Part shown: positions 32,419 through 39,887 of the stretch, one piece after another
Layout of the letters: each line of letters starts with the position of its first letter
How positions within the stretch are numbered: the first letter of the stretch is position 1
Origin: Acidimicrobiales bacterium
GTDB lineage: Bacteria; Actinomycetota; Acidimicrobiia; Acidimicrobiales; JAHEJN01
NCBI GenBank assembly: GCA_024638845.1
Contig: JAHEJN010000003.1
Span: 1-39,887, forward strand
Reading direction: 5' to 3'
DNA: 39,887 nucleotides
Notes under the pieces: model-generated
Databases searched by the model: none
What the model saw: only the letters and a program-made list of their open reading frames with translations
Told to the model about the DNA's origin: nothing
Made by a program: the position numbers and the translations under genes

Positions 32419-33657
32419 GTGCGCCCACCCTCGGTCGATTCCCTGGCCCGTTCGCTGGCCTCCACCGGGCTTCCTCATCCGTTGCTGGTCGACGTGGCTC
32501 GGGCGGCCATCGCGGCCGGTGACCCCGAATCGGCCGAGCTCGGCGCGCGTCAGCTGAGTCGTCGACTCCTCCGGCCCGTGATCAACGGCACCGGCGTGCT
32601 GTTGCACACCAATCTCGGACGGGCGCCGTACCCCTTCGCCGACCCGGGCTCCTACGCCAACCTCGAGTTCGACCTCGCCACCGGTGAACGGGGCTCGCGA
32701 CAGGCCCACGCCGGACTCCTGCTCGCACGCCTCTGCGGCGCCGAGAAGGCAATGGTCGTGAACAACTGCGCGGCGGCGGTCCTGCTCGTGCTGGCGGCGC
32801 TGGCCGACGGCGAGAACGTGGCCGTGAGCCGGGGAGAGCTCGTGGAGATCGGGGGCGGATTCCGGATTCCCGACGTCATGGAACGATCGGGAGCCAACCT
32901 GGTCGAGGTCGGAACCACCAATCGGACCCGCCGCGCCGACTTCGCCGCGGTGGCCGATCGGGTGGCGATGATCATGAAGATCCATCAGTCGAACTATCGC
33001 ATCGTCGGCTTCACCGAGGCGGTCGAAGTCGCCGATCTGGTCGATCTCGGCGTACCCGTGGTGGCCGACATCGGATCGGGCCTGGTCGACGCCGCCTGTC
33101 CGTGGCTGCCGGGAGGTCCTCCTGGTTGGCTCGACGGTGAGCCGGCGGCCCGCCAGACCATCGAAGCCGGGGCCGATCTCGTCCTCTTCTCGGGCGACAA
33201 GCTGCTCGGTGGCCCGCAGGCCGGCATCATCGCGGGATCGGCCGAGCTGGTCGACCGCTGCGCTGCTCACCCACTGGCGCGGGCGCTGCGACCCGGCGGG
33301 CTGGTGCTGGGGGCGCTGCAGGAGCTGACGCTCAACTACCTGCACCGCGACATCGACTCGCTGCCGTTCTGGTCGTTGGCCACCATCCCGGTCGAAGATC
33401 TTCGCGTGCGGGCCGAAGCGCTCGGCGTGGGCCGACCGGTCGCCCTCATGTCGGTCCCCGGTGGCGGGACGCTGCCCGGTGTCGAGATCCCGTCGGCCGG
33501 AGTCGCCCTCGATGGCGACCACGCGGCCGCGCTGCGAGCGGTCGATCCGCGCCCCATCATCGCCCGGGTCCGGGAGGGCATCACCGAGCTCGACCTGCGA
33601 ACGGTCGACCCTGCCGACGACCCGACCGTGGCCGACGCGCTTCAATCGTTCGGCTGA
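32419..33657 (+). CDS. selA: L-seryl-tRNA(Sec) selenium transferase
   Basis: This 412-residue PLP enzyme converts Ser-tRNA-Sec to Sec-tRNA-Sec with selenophosphate. Family landmarks are LLRPVINGTGVLLHTNLGRAP, NNCAAAVLLVLAALADG, SRGELVEIGGGFRIPDVM, MKIHQSNYRIVGFTE and the PLP-lysine motif LFSGDKLLGGPQAGII. The length is slightly short of the 460 or so residues of E. coli SelA, the missing part being in the N-terminal domain. TACGCT lies 7 nt before the GTG start, so transcript and coding sequence may begin together. selB follows after 8 nt. Selenophosphate must come from a SelD encoded outside this window. Confidence 0.95.
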   Translation: MRPPSVDSLARSLASTGLPHPLLVDVARAAIAAGDPESAELGARQLSRRLLRPVINGTGVLLHTNLGRAPYPFADPGSYANLEFDLATGERGSRQAHAGLLLARLCGAEKAMVVNNCAAAVLLVLAALADGENVAVSRGELVEIGGGFRIPDVMERSGANLVEVGTTNRTRRADFAAVADRVAMIMKIHQSNYRIVGFTEAVEVADLVDLGVPVVADIGSGLVDAACPWLPGGPPGWLDGEPAARQTIEAGADLVLFSGDKLLGGPQAGIIAGSAELVDRCAAHPLARALRPGGLVLGALQELTLNYLHRDIDSLPFWSLATIPVEDLRVRAEALGVGRPVALMSVPGGGTLPGVEIPSAGVALDGDHAAALRAVDPRPIIARVREGITELDLRTVDPADDPTVADALQSFG

Positions 33658-33665
33658 TCTCGTCG

Positions 33666-35384
33666 ATGCACGTCGTCGCCACTGCCGGTCACGTCGATCA
33701 CGGCAAGTCCACGCTCGTCCGCGCCCTCACCGGCACCGACCCCGACCGCCTCGCCGAGGAGAAGGCACGGGGCCTCACCATCGACCTGGGATTCGCCGGC
33801 GCCGCCCTGCCCTCGGGGCGGCGGTTCGCCTTCATCGACGTCCCCGGCCACGTCCGCTTCCTGAAGAACATGCTCGCCGGTGTCGGTGCGGTCGACGCCT
33901 GCGTATTCGTGGTCGCCGCCACCGAGGGATGGAAGCCCCAGTCCGAGGAGCATCTCCGCATCCTCGACGTTCTCGGCGTCGGGCACGGTCTGGTGGTGCT
34001 CACCAAGATCGGGCTGGTCGACGACGAGCTGCGGGAGCTGGCCGAGCTCGAGGTGGTCGAGCACGTGGAGGGGACCTTCCTCGAGGGTGCTCCCATCGTG
34101 GGAGTCGACGCCGTCGACGGGTCAGGGCTCGACGAGCTGCGCACCGCGCTCGACACGCTTCTCGAGACCACCCCCACCGCAGTCGACGCCGGTCGTCCGC
34201 GCCTGTGGATCGATCGCGTGTTCGCGGCGAAGGGCTCGGGCACCGTGGTCACCGGGACGCTCGCCGGGGGCTCCATCAGCGTCGACGACGAGCTCACGGT
34301 GCTGCCGCATGGCACCGCCGTGCGAGTTCGGGGCATCCAGACGCTCTACGAGCAGCAGGCATCGGTCGGGCCGGGCAACCGAGCCGCCCTCAACCTCAGC
34401 GGCATCGGCCGCGACGAGCTCGCTCGGGGAGACGTGATCGTCCGAGCCGGACAATGGCACCGCACCGACCGGGTCGATGCCGTGCTGGACGTGCTCGACT
34501 CGGTCGATCACGACGTCTCCCGTCGCGGCGCGCACGTGATCTACCTCGGCTCGGGGGAGCACGTCGTCCGCCTCCGGGTGCTGGGAAGCGAGAAGCTCGC
34601 CCCCGGAACCTCAGGCGCCGTGCGCCTCCATCTGCCGGTGCCGCTGCCCCTCCTGCCCGGCGATCGATTCGTCCTCCGGGAGTCGGGCCGGGTCGAGACG
34701 CTCGGCGGCGGCGAGATCGTCGACATCGACCCGCTGCTGCCCGCCAGTCGAGCCCGGCCCGACCGATCGGTCGACCGCGTGATCGCCGAGCGGGGCTGGG
34801 TCGACGTCGATCACCTCGAACGCCTCACCGGCGAGCGCCGCGAGCCGACCCTGGGCTCCTGGGTCGTCAGCCCTGCTGCCCTGGCCGAAACCGAGGCGCG
34901 CCTTCGTCAGGCCGTGGCCGATGCCGGCAGCCTGGGCCTCGACCCCTCGACCCTCGACGATCGCGAGCGAGCACTGTTGGCCACTCTCGACGGCATCGAG
35001 ATGGTCGAGGGCACCGCTCGCACCGCCGGCGCGGCCGATCCGTTGGCCGACCATCCCTTCGTGAGCGCGCTCGAAGCCGAACCGTTCACCCCTCCATCGG
35101 CCGACGGCTACGACCGCAGCGAGGTGAGCGCGCTCGCGCGCCGCGGCGACGTGGTGGTGCGCGACGGCGTGTTCTTCGCCGCGAGCGCCATCGACGAGGC
35201 GGCCCGAGTCGTGGCCCGCCTGCTCGCCGACCAGCCCGAAGGTGTCACCATCGCCGAGATCCGAGATGCGCTCGGCACCACGCGGAAGTACGTGCTGCCG
35301 CTCGTGGCCCAGCTCGACAACACCGGCGTCACCCGTCGCCGCGACGATCTCCGCATCGGCGGCCCACGTCTGCCGGCCGTCTGA
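33666..35384 (+). CDS. selB: selenocysteine-specific elongation factor
   Basis: This 572-residue GTPase carries Sec-tRNA-Sec to UGA codons marked by a SECIS hairpin. GTPase motifs: G1 AGHVDHGKST, G3 DVPGHVRFLKNML, and G4 as VVLTKIGLVDD. The last has Gly where the guanine-specific Asp is usual (TKxD). Domains II and III follow (RVFAAKGSGTVVTGTLAGG). Winged-helix repeats end the protein, the last reading EIRDALGTTRKYVLPLVAQLDNTGVTRRRDDLRIG, which is the mRNA-hairpin-binding end in this family. The start is ATG, 8 nt after the selA stop, in a two-gene operon. Confidence 0.95.
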   Translation: MHVVATAGHVDHGKSTLVRALTGTDPDRLAEEKARGLTIDLGFAGAALPSGRRFAFIDVPGHVRFLKNMLAGVGAVDACVFVVAATEGWKPQSEEHLRILDVLGVGHGLVVLTKIGLVDDELRELAELEVVEHVEGTFLEGAPIVGVDAVDGSGLDELRTALDTLLETTPTAVDAGRPRLWIDRVFAAKGSGTVVTGTLAGGSISVDDELTVLPHGTAVRVRGIQTLYEQQASVGPGNRAALNLSGIGRDELARGDVIVRAGQWHRTDRVDAVLDVLDSVDHDVSRRGAHVIYLGSGEHVVRLRVLGSEKLAPGTSGAVRLHLPVPLPLLPGDRFVLRESGRVETLGGGEIVDIDPLLPASRARPDRSVDRVIAERGWVDVDHLERLTGERREPTLGSWVVSPAALAETEARLRQAVADAGSLGLDPSTLDDRERALLATLDGIEMVEGTARTAGAADPLADHPFVSALEAEPFTPPSADGYDRSEVSALARRGDVVVRDGVFFAASAIDEAARVVARLLADQPEGVTIAEIRDALGTTRKYVLPLVAQLDNTGVTRRRDDLRIGGPRLPAV

Positions 35385-35402
35385 CGATGGTTGCCGGAAC
35401 GT

Positions 35403-35660
35403 TCAGTTGACGGCGAGGAGCGACTTGCGTTCGTTCTCGTTGAGGCCGCCCCAGATGCCGTGTTGTTCACGGATCTCGATGGCGTACTCGAGACAGGCTT
35501 GACGCACCGAACACTGCGCGCAGATGCGCTTGGCGCGCATCTCGCGCTCGATCTTCTCGTCTTTGCGTTCGAACTGGGACGGGGGGAAGAAAACAATGGC
35601 CTGTGGCCCTCTACATGCCGCCTTGAGCTGCCACGCATTCTCGGTTCTCAGCGCGCCCAA
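35403..35660 (-). CDS. WhiB-family iron-sulfur transcription factor
   Basis: This 85-residue protein has the four WhiB cysteines (AACRGP, then RICAQCSVRQAC), the G[IV]WGG turn (HGIWGGLNENERKSL) and a short C-terminus. WhiB proteins hold a redox-sensitive [4Fe-4S] cluster and bind sigma-A. The start is TTG (LGALRTENAWQLKAAC). It is supported by GAGGGG 8 nt upstream (35674-35669), and no ATG or GTG occurs in frame before the first Cys. Tandem 9-bp repeats and TTGACT lie just upstream. From memory, WhiB4 in M. tuberculosis sits beside a pair of ArsA-like ATPases; here nfeD intervenes. Confidence 0.92.
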   Translation of the reverse strand: MGALRTENAWQLKAACRGPQAIVFFPPSQFERKDEKIEREMRAKRICAQCSVRQACLEYAIEIREQHGIWGGLNENERKSLLAVN

Positions 35661-35675
35661 CGTGGATTCCCCTCG

Positions 35676-35693
35676 CTTGTTTCGCCTGTTTCG
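35676..35693 (-). repeat. two tandem 9-bp repeats upstream of whiB
   Basis: On the minus strand CGAAACAGG is followed immediately by CGAAACAAG, 15 nt before the whiB start codon. TTGACT (35707-35702) lies 8 nt further upstream. The repeats could bind a regulator, possibly WhiB itself, or form part of the 5' leader. Confidence 0.4.
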
Positions 35694-35766
35694 GGCACAC
35701 TAGTCAAGGAGCTTCGGCGGGCACAAGACCGCGAAAGGGCACGTGGTTGACGCCGTTCGCCGTTCG

Positions 35767-37077
35767 TCAGATCGTTGAATCGTGCACGGCGACAGGCTCG
35801 ATCGCGAACACCATCTCGTCAACGCCCGTGACGGTCACCGAGTCACCGATCCGAAGACCGGCTCCCTGTGTGTCGCTGGCCAGCCACTCGGCGCCTCGGA
35901 GCTCGATCCGTCCGTCGGCGACGATGCGGGCTTGTTCACCCACGAATCCCTCGCGATCGATTCGCGGCGTACCGAAGCGGCCGCGGATGGTGAGCGGCAT
36001 GCCCAGCCACATCACCACGAACAGCCCGACGATCCCGGCGGTCATGGGCACCCAGCTCATCGACACGCCGTTCCACAACCAGAGCGTGCCGACGGCGAAG
36101 ACCGCAGTGGCGAGCAACGTGAGCGGCCCGGGGACACCCGACTGGCCGTCGATGAGCCAGATGGCGAAGGCCACGAGGATCAGGGCCAACGCCCACCATC
36201 GGAACGGCAGCACCGCGAAGCCGTAGCCTGCGAGCACGATGAACACCGCACCGATGGCCCCGGCGATACCGACACCGATCGAGAAGTGCTCGAACACGAA
36301 CAGGGCCAGACCGATGATGAGCAGGAGATAGGCGACCGGCGGGCTGGCCACGGTGTGCATGAGCTTCGACAACAGGTCGAGGCCCTGGAACCGCACCTGG
36401 GTGAGGGGCTCGAGTCGGATCGTGTCGGCTTCGGCGACCTCACGGGTCTGGAAACCGAACTCGTCGAGATCGACGACGAAGTCGCCCAAGGTGGGGGTCG
36501 CACAGCGCAGTTGCTGCTGCTCGGGGGTGAGGGTGCGGCCCAGCTCGTCGACTTCGACCGGGTCACACGGCACGACTCCGACCTCGATGACCTGCTCCCA
36601 GTTGAGGGTCGAGTCGAGCATGCGATCTGCGTTCTCGATCGACCAGACGGTGGGTTCGATGAAGCGCTCTCCGGTGTCGCCGAGACGCGAGCCCGGCGCG
36701 ACGTTCACCTTCGCGGCCACGCTCACCAGCTGCGCCACCTCCCCGGTGGCGCGCGCACCCGAGGGTCCCACCCAGACGACCACCGGAACCGGCGACGTCG
36801 CGATCTGATCGGCCAGGGCCATCAGGTCGGCGTCGGAGATCACGGCTCCGGGTGAGTTCACCCGGAGCACCAGCGCGAGGTCGCCGTTGGTCGGGGCGGC
36901 GTCGATCGCGTCGGAAACGAAGTCGGCGACGATGTCGTCGAGGAGGCCCGACATCTCCACCACCGTCACCTGGCCGGCTCCGGCACCGGGTTCGGCGTCC
37001 TGGGCGCCCGCCGCACCACCGACGATCGCCGCGATGGCAACGGCGGTGATGAGAAGGGGGCTGAGTAGTCTTCGCAC
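35767..37077 (-). CDS. NfeD-type membrane-bound serine protease
   Basis: This 436-residue protein has an N-terminal signal sequence (RRLLSPLLITAVAIAAIVGGAAGAQ). A ClpP-like protease domain follows, with DLALVLRVNSPGAVISDADLM and VVVWVGPSGARATGEVAQLV (probable nucleophile Ser in PSGA). After it come four to six transmembrane helices (AYLLLIIGLALFVFEHFSIGVGIAGAIGAVF and more). It ends with an NfeD beta-barrel (GFVGEQARIVADGRIELRGAEWLA). Family members cleave membrane proteins, including stomatin partners; no stomatin gene is visible here. The GTG start has a weak GGAG ribosome-binding site. Confidence 0.85.
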   Translation of the reverse strand: MRRLLSPLLITAVAIAAIVGGAAGAQDAEPGAGAGQVTVVEMSGLLDDIVADFVSDAIDAAPTNGDLALVLRVNSPGAVISDADLMALADQIATSPVPVVVWVGPSGARATGEVAQLVSVAAKVNVAPGSRLGDTGERFIEPTVWSIENADRMLDSTLNWEQVIEVGVVPCDPVEVDELGRTLTPEQQQLRCATPTLGDFVVDLDEFGFQTREVAEADTIRLEPLTQVRFQGLDLLSKLMHTVASPPVAYLLLIIGLALFVFEHFSIGVGIAGAIGAVFIVLAGYGFAVLPFRWWALALILVAFAIWLIDGQSGVPGPLTLLATAVFAVGTLWLWNGVSMSWVPMTAGIVGLFVVMWLGMPLTIRGRFGTPRIDREGFVGEQARIVADGRIELRGAEWLASDTQGAGLRIGDSVTVTGVDEMVFAIEPVAVHDSTI

Positions 37078-37115
37078 GACACTCCGGACGACAGAAACGG
37101 CTTTCGAATCACGCG

Positions 37116-38078
37116 ATGGACACCATGTCGCTGCACCAGGGGCGCTTCGCCACGGCTTCGGGTGTACTCATCGTCGCCGGGAAGGGCGGCGTGGGCAAAA
37201 CCACGGTCGCGGCCGCCCTGGCCACGGCGGCGGCTCGGAACGGCGCGTCAACCCTACTGGTCGAGATCGACGGTACGCGCCAGTTGGCCAAGCTGTTCGA
37301 CGTCCCCGATCTCACCTACGAGCCGATTCGGCTCGACCTCGGTGACACCCCTGCGCCCCTCTGGGGCTGCAAGATCACGCCCGACGACGCGCTGGCCGAC
37401 TACCTCGAGGGGCGCGGCTTGTACCGGGCCCTCAAACGGGTGCAGGGCGATCGGGTCCTCGATGCCCTCGCCAGCTCGACGCCGGGGGTCAAGGACCTCC
37501 TGGTGCTGGGCAAGATCCGCCAGATCGAGCAGGCCGGGGCCTACGACGTGGTGATCGTCGATGCGCCCGCGTCGGGGCATGCCCTCACGCTCGTCCGGGC
37601 GGCCGCAGGCGTGCTCGACTCGGTCGACAGCGGGCCCATACGCGAGCAGGCGGTCGAGGTGGCGGCCATGCTGGCCGATCCCGACCGTTGTCAGGTCGTG
37701 CTCGTGACCCTTGCCGAGGAGACGCCGGTGAGCGAGGTCATCGACACGGCCTTCGCCCTCGAGGACGAGATCGGCGTCGCGTTGGCTCCCCTCGTCGTGA
37801 ACGCAGTCCTGGCCCAGGCGCCCGGGTCGCCGTCGGGAGACCACCTGGGCGTGGTCGACGACGACATGGCGACCTCGCTGACCGACGCCGTCGACTTCGC
37901 TCGCACGCGGGGGGAGGCTCGCGACGAACAGCTCGATCGTCTCACCCGTTTGCTCCCGCTCCCTCGCGTCCATCTGCCGCATCTCGATGCCGAGAGCTTC
38001 GGACGGGCCGAGATCGGCCAGCTCGCCGACCTGTTGGCGGTGGCCGCCGACGTCCTCACCGACGACGGTGTCCCGTGA
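37116..38078 (+). CDS. ArsA/GET3-like ATPase, first of pair
   Basis: This 320-residue P-loop ATPase has Walker A LIVAGKGGVGKTTVAAALATAAA with both signature lysines. It continues with LLVEIDGTRQLAKLFDV and YDVVIVDAPASGHALTLVRAAAG. The family was once annotated as anion-transporting but often targets membrane proteins or supports envelope integrity. Actinobacteria commonly carry two such genes in tandem (Rv3679/Rv3680 in M. tuberculosis), acting as a heteromer. The second gene overlaps its stop by 4 nt. The ATG at 37116 is used; the ATG three codons on is an alternative. Confidence 0.88.
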   Translation: MDTMSLHQGRFATASGVLIVAGKGGVGKTTVAAALATAAARNGASTLLVEIDGTRQLAKLFDVPDLTYEPIRLDLGDTPAPLWGCKITPDDALADYLEGRGLYRALKRVQGDRVLDALASSTPGVKDLLVLGKIRQIEQAGAYDVVIVDAPASGHALTLVRAAAGVLDSVDSGPIREQAVEVAAMLADPDRCQVVLVTLAEETPVSEVIDTAFALEDEIGVALAPLVVNAVLAQAPGSPSGDHLGVVDDDMATSLTDAVDFARTRGEARDEQLDRLTRLLPLPRVHLPHLDAESFGRAEIGQLADLLAVAADVLTDDGVP

Positions 38079-39136
38079 CCTTCGATGCGATAGCCCGTGA
38101 GGCCACGGTGGTGCTGTGTGCGGGTACCGGCGGTGTGGGCAAGACCACGATTGCGGCCGCGCTCGGAGTCCGCGCCGCCGCCGAGGGTCGCCGGGTGGCG
38201 GTGATAACCGTCGACCCGGCCCGCCGGCTCGCCGATGCCGTCGGCATTCCGTTGTCGAATCGGCCTCAACCGATCGACGGGCCGTGGCCGGGTGAGCTGT
38301 CGGCGATGATGCTCGACGCCAAGGCGACGTTCGACGATCTGGTCGTCCGCGAGGCCGGCAGCGACGAGCAGGCTCGACACATCCTCGACAACCGCCTGTA
38401 CCAGAACCTGTCGGGGGTCCTGTCGGGCACGCAGGAGTTCATGGCCAACGAGAAGCTGTTCGAGCTGCACCAATCCGGGGAGTTCGACCTGATCGTGGTC
38501 GACACGCCGCCGACCCGCAACGCCCTCGACTTCCTCGAAGCCCCCGAGAAGCTGGTCGGTTTCCTCGACGGCAAGCTCATGCGGCTGCTCTTTCCGCGCA
38601 CGATTCGCCGGGCGGTGAACGCCGGGCTCCGACTGATGCTGCGCCAGGTCTCTTCGGTCGTCGGTGCGCGAATCGTCGAGGACGGCGAAGCGTTCCTTCG
38701 AGCGTTCCAGGGGATGGAGGACGGCTTCCGCCAACGCGCCAAACAGGTCACCGGACTGCTGAGCGACTCGGGCACCACCGTGCTGCTGGTCACCACGCCT
38801 CGTCGCGAGAGCATCGCCGAGACCCGCTGGTTCGCCGAACAGGTGCTCGCACGCGGCATGCGCATCGGTGGCCTCGTGGTCAACCGCTCCCATCCGTCGT
38901 TCAGCGACCGACCCGTCACCGAGCTCTCGGAGCTGTCGGCCCAGCACTCCGAGGGACCACTCGGTGCTGCGTTCGCAGCCCTGGTCGACGCGCAGACGAC
39001 GGTCGAGGCCGAGCGCACCGCCGTGGCCGAGCTCTCCGCGCTGGTTGCAGGGGCGCCGGTGGTCGAGGTGCCCCTCCTCCCCCACGACGTGCGCGACATG
39101 GAGGGTGTCGAGACGATCGCCCGACACCTCCGCTGA
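38075..39136 (+). CDS. ArsA/GET3-like ATPase, second of pair
   Basis: This 353-residue ATPase has Walker A LCAGTGGVGKTTIAAALGVRAA, in which the signature Lys (KGGVGKT) is replaced by Thr (TGGVGKT). Further motifs are VITVDPARRLADAVG and FDLIVVDTPPTRNALDFLEAP. A helical insert (FLDGKLMRLLFPRTIRRAVNAGLRLMLRQ) could bind a hydrophobic client. The GTG start overlaps the stop of the first ATPase gene (GTGA), so the pair is translationally coupled and presumably forms a complex. The client is unknown. Confidence 0.88.
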   Translation: MTFDAIAREATVVLCAGTGGVGKTTIAAALGVRAAAEGRRVAVITVDPARRLADAVGIPLSNRPQPIDGPWPGELSAMMLDAKATFDDLVVREAGSDEQARHILDNRLYQNLSGVLSGTQEFMANEKLFELHQSGEFDLIVVDTPPTRNALDFLEAPEKLVGFLDGKLMRLLFPRTIRRAVNAGLRLMLRQVSSVVGARIVEDGEAFLRAFQGMEDGFRQRAKQVTGLLSDSGTTVLLVTTPRRESIAETRWFAEQVLARGMRIGGLVVNRSHPSFSDRPVTELSELSAQHSEGPLGAAFAALVDAQTTVEAERTAVAELSALVAGAPVVEVPLLPHDVRDMEGVETIARHLR

Positions 39137-39145
39137 GCGACGGCC

Positions 39146-39487
39146 TCACTCGTCGTGGTCGAGGGCGGCGACTGCGTCCTTGTACGACTCGGTCACCGGC
39201 ACGATGCGATCGAAACCGGTGGTGTGCAAGAGGCGGGTCAGCGCCGGACGATCGCACGCGACCACCACCCGAGCGTCGTTCTCCCGCGCCTTGCGGATAC
39301 CGCCGATGAGTGCGCCGAGGCCGGCCGAATCCATGAACGGGACACCCGACAGATCGATGATGACCCGCGAGTAGGTCGCCAACTCGGTGAGCTTTTCTCG
39401 GAAGGCGGCGACCGTGTACGCGTCGAGATCGCCCGCAGGGCGACACACGACGTGGTCGTCGGTTTCGTCGATGGTGATCTCGAGCAT
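39146..39487 (-). CDS. STAS-domain anti-anti-sigma factor, second copy
   Basis: This 113-residue STAS protein begins MLEITIDETDDHVVCRPAGDLDAYTVAAFREKL. It has the signature VIIDLSGVPFMDSAGLGALIGGIRKA, with the phosphorylatable serine of the family in DSAGL. It is distinct from the STAS protein at 11226-11579. No RsbW-type kinase adjoins it in the window. CGGAGG lies 4 nt upstream of the ATG. It converges on the ATPase pair and diverges from the response regulator. Confidence 0.88.
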   Translation of the reverse strand: MLEITIDETDDHVVCRPAGDLDAYTVAAFREKLTELATYSRVIIDLSGVPFMDSAGLGALIGGIRKARENDARVVVACDRPALTRLLHTTGFDRIVPVTESYKDAVAALDHDE

Positions 39488-39561
39488 CAGGCCTCCGGAG
39501 TGTTGTGCCCCGGACTGTATCGAAGTTGGGCAGGCCGCGATCTGCACTAGCCTGCGCAGCG

Positions 39562-39887
39562 ATGACCGACGTGTTGCTCGCCACCGACGCCGACTGGATC
39601 TACGACGAGGTGGCGGCGGCCCTGGCCCGTCCGGGTACCACCGTGAGTCGGGTTCACGCCGGCGTCGAGGTCGCACCGACCGTCGCCGAGGTCGAGCCCG
39701 ACGTGGTCATCCTCGACCTCCAGATCGGCAACATGGGCGGGGCCGCGACCTGTCGGCATCTTCGTCTCGAAGCCGGCTCGGGACGGCTCCCTGCCGTCAA
39801 GATCCTGATGCTGCTCGACCGTGAGGTCGACGTGTGGCTGTCGGCTCAGGCCGGTGCCGATGCCCACCTCGTGAAGCCGCTCGACTC
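39562..39887 (+). CDS. response regulator receiver domain, N-terminal part
   Basis: The first 108 residues are visible before the window ends. They form a receiver domain: VLLATDADWIYDEVAAALA, then DVVILDLQIGNMGGAATCRHLR with the phosphoacceptor Asp (ILDL), and the conserved Lys in AHLVKPLD. The first acidic pocket is reduced to one Asp pair separated by Ala (TDAD). An output domain, if any, lies outside. TAGCCT 8 nt before the ATG fits a leaderless start. It diverges from the STAS gene across 74 bp. Confidence 0.85.
   Translation, partial: MTDVLLATDADWIYDEVAAALARPGTTVSRVHAGVEVAPTVAEVEPDVVILDLQIGNMGGAATCRHLRLEAGSGRLPAVKILMLLDREVDVWLSAQAGADAHLVKPLD

Noticed and set aside
33461-35410. 649-codon plus-strand open frame overlapping selB
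   Set aside because: Extremely Arg/Pro/Ala-rich; it is the +1 or +2 shadow of selA/selB, which have unambiguous family motifs.

Overview
The window is a GC-rich, densely packed bacterial chromosome segment. A WhiB protein, a GlnR-type regulator, RsbW/STAS partner switches, a DUF2342 metalloprotease beside tilS and a Tad-type pilus cluster point to Actinomycetota. A lineage such as Acidimicrobiia is plausible, but that placement is inference. I see no prophage, insertion sequence, CRISPR array or replication origin. No gene-free stretch exceeds about 250 bp. Many genes overlap by 4 bp (ATGA or GTGA), and many operon-first genes have a TANNNT hexamer 6-8 nt before the start codon, which suggests leaderless transcription.

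Layout. 1-2.7 kb (minus): tilS (its 3' end lies outside the window), a DUF2342 metalloprotease, two small proteins, and an ECF sigma/anti-sigma pair. 2.8-8.7 kb (minus): tRNA-Thr(CGU), then topA, an MFS transporter, tmk and holB in one tight run. 8.8-11.6 kb (minus): a STAS anti-anti-sigma factor, an RsbW-like kinase, an unknown protein and nhaA. 11.6-14.0 kb (plus): an MrfA-like helicase behind a perfect 18-bp palindrome. 14.1-17.9 kb (minus): cpaE-like, tadA, tadB, tadC, an Flp-like pilin and a TadE protein. 18.1-22.4 kb (minus): tRNA-Sec, the rpoD-family sigma factor, an unknown gene, nadE and a lipoprotein. 22.5-25.8 kb: a eukaryote-type glutamine synthetase (GSII) divergent from a GlnA2-like GSI, followed by a glnR-like regulator. 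25.8-29.4 kb: an AhpD-like gene with an in-frame TGA, RidA, a compact molybdenum hydroxylase and a Tat lipoprotein with a thioredoxin-like region. 29.4-35.4 kb: erpA-like, an Mrp/ApbC ATPase, a degenerate metallo-beta-lactamase-fold protein, fxsA, then selA-selB. 35.4-39.9 kb: whiB, nfeD, two ArsA/GET3-like ATPases, a STAS protein and the start of a response regulator.

The main result is a selenocysteine system. The window holds tRNA-Sec (anticodon UCA), SelA and SelB. It also holds a client that a standard gene caller would cut in two: the AhpD-like protein at 25846-26382. Its redox motif reads C-H-Y-U because the second cysteine of the family CxxC is a TGA at 26092-26094. A hairpin with a GGUCU apical loop starts 12 nt after that TGA, the arrangement of a bacterial SECIS element. 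selD is not in the window. Two other signals merit attention: a 48-bp interrupted palindrome directly upstream of the selenoprotein, and two divergent -10 boxes sharing one TA dinucleotide between the Mo-hydroxylase and the Tat lipoprotein.
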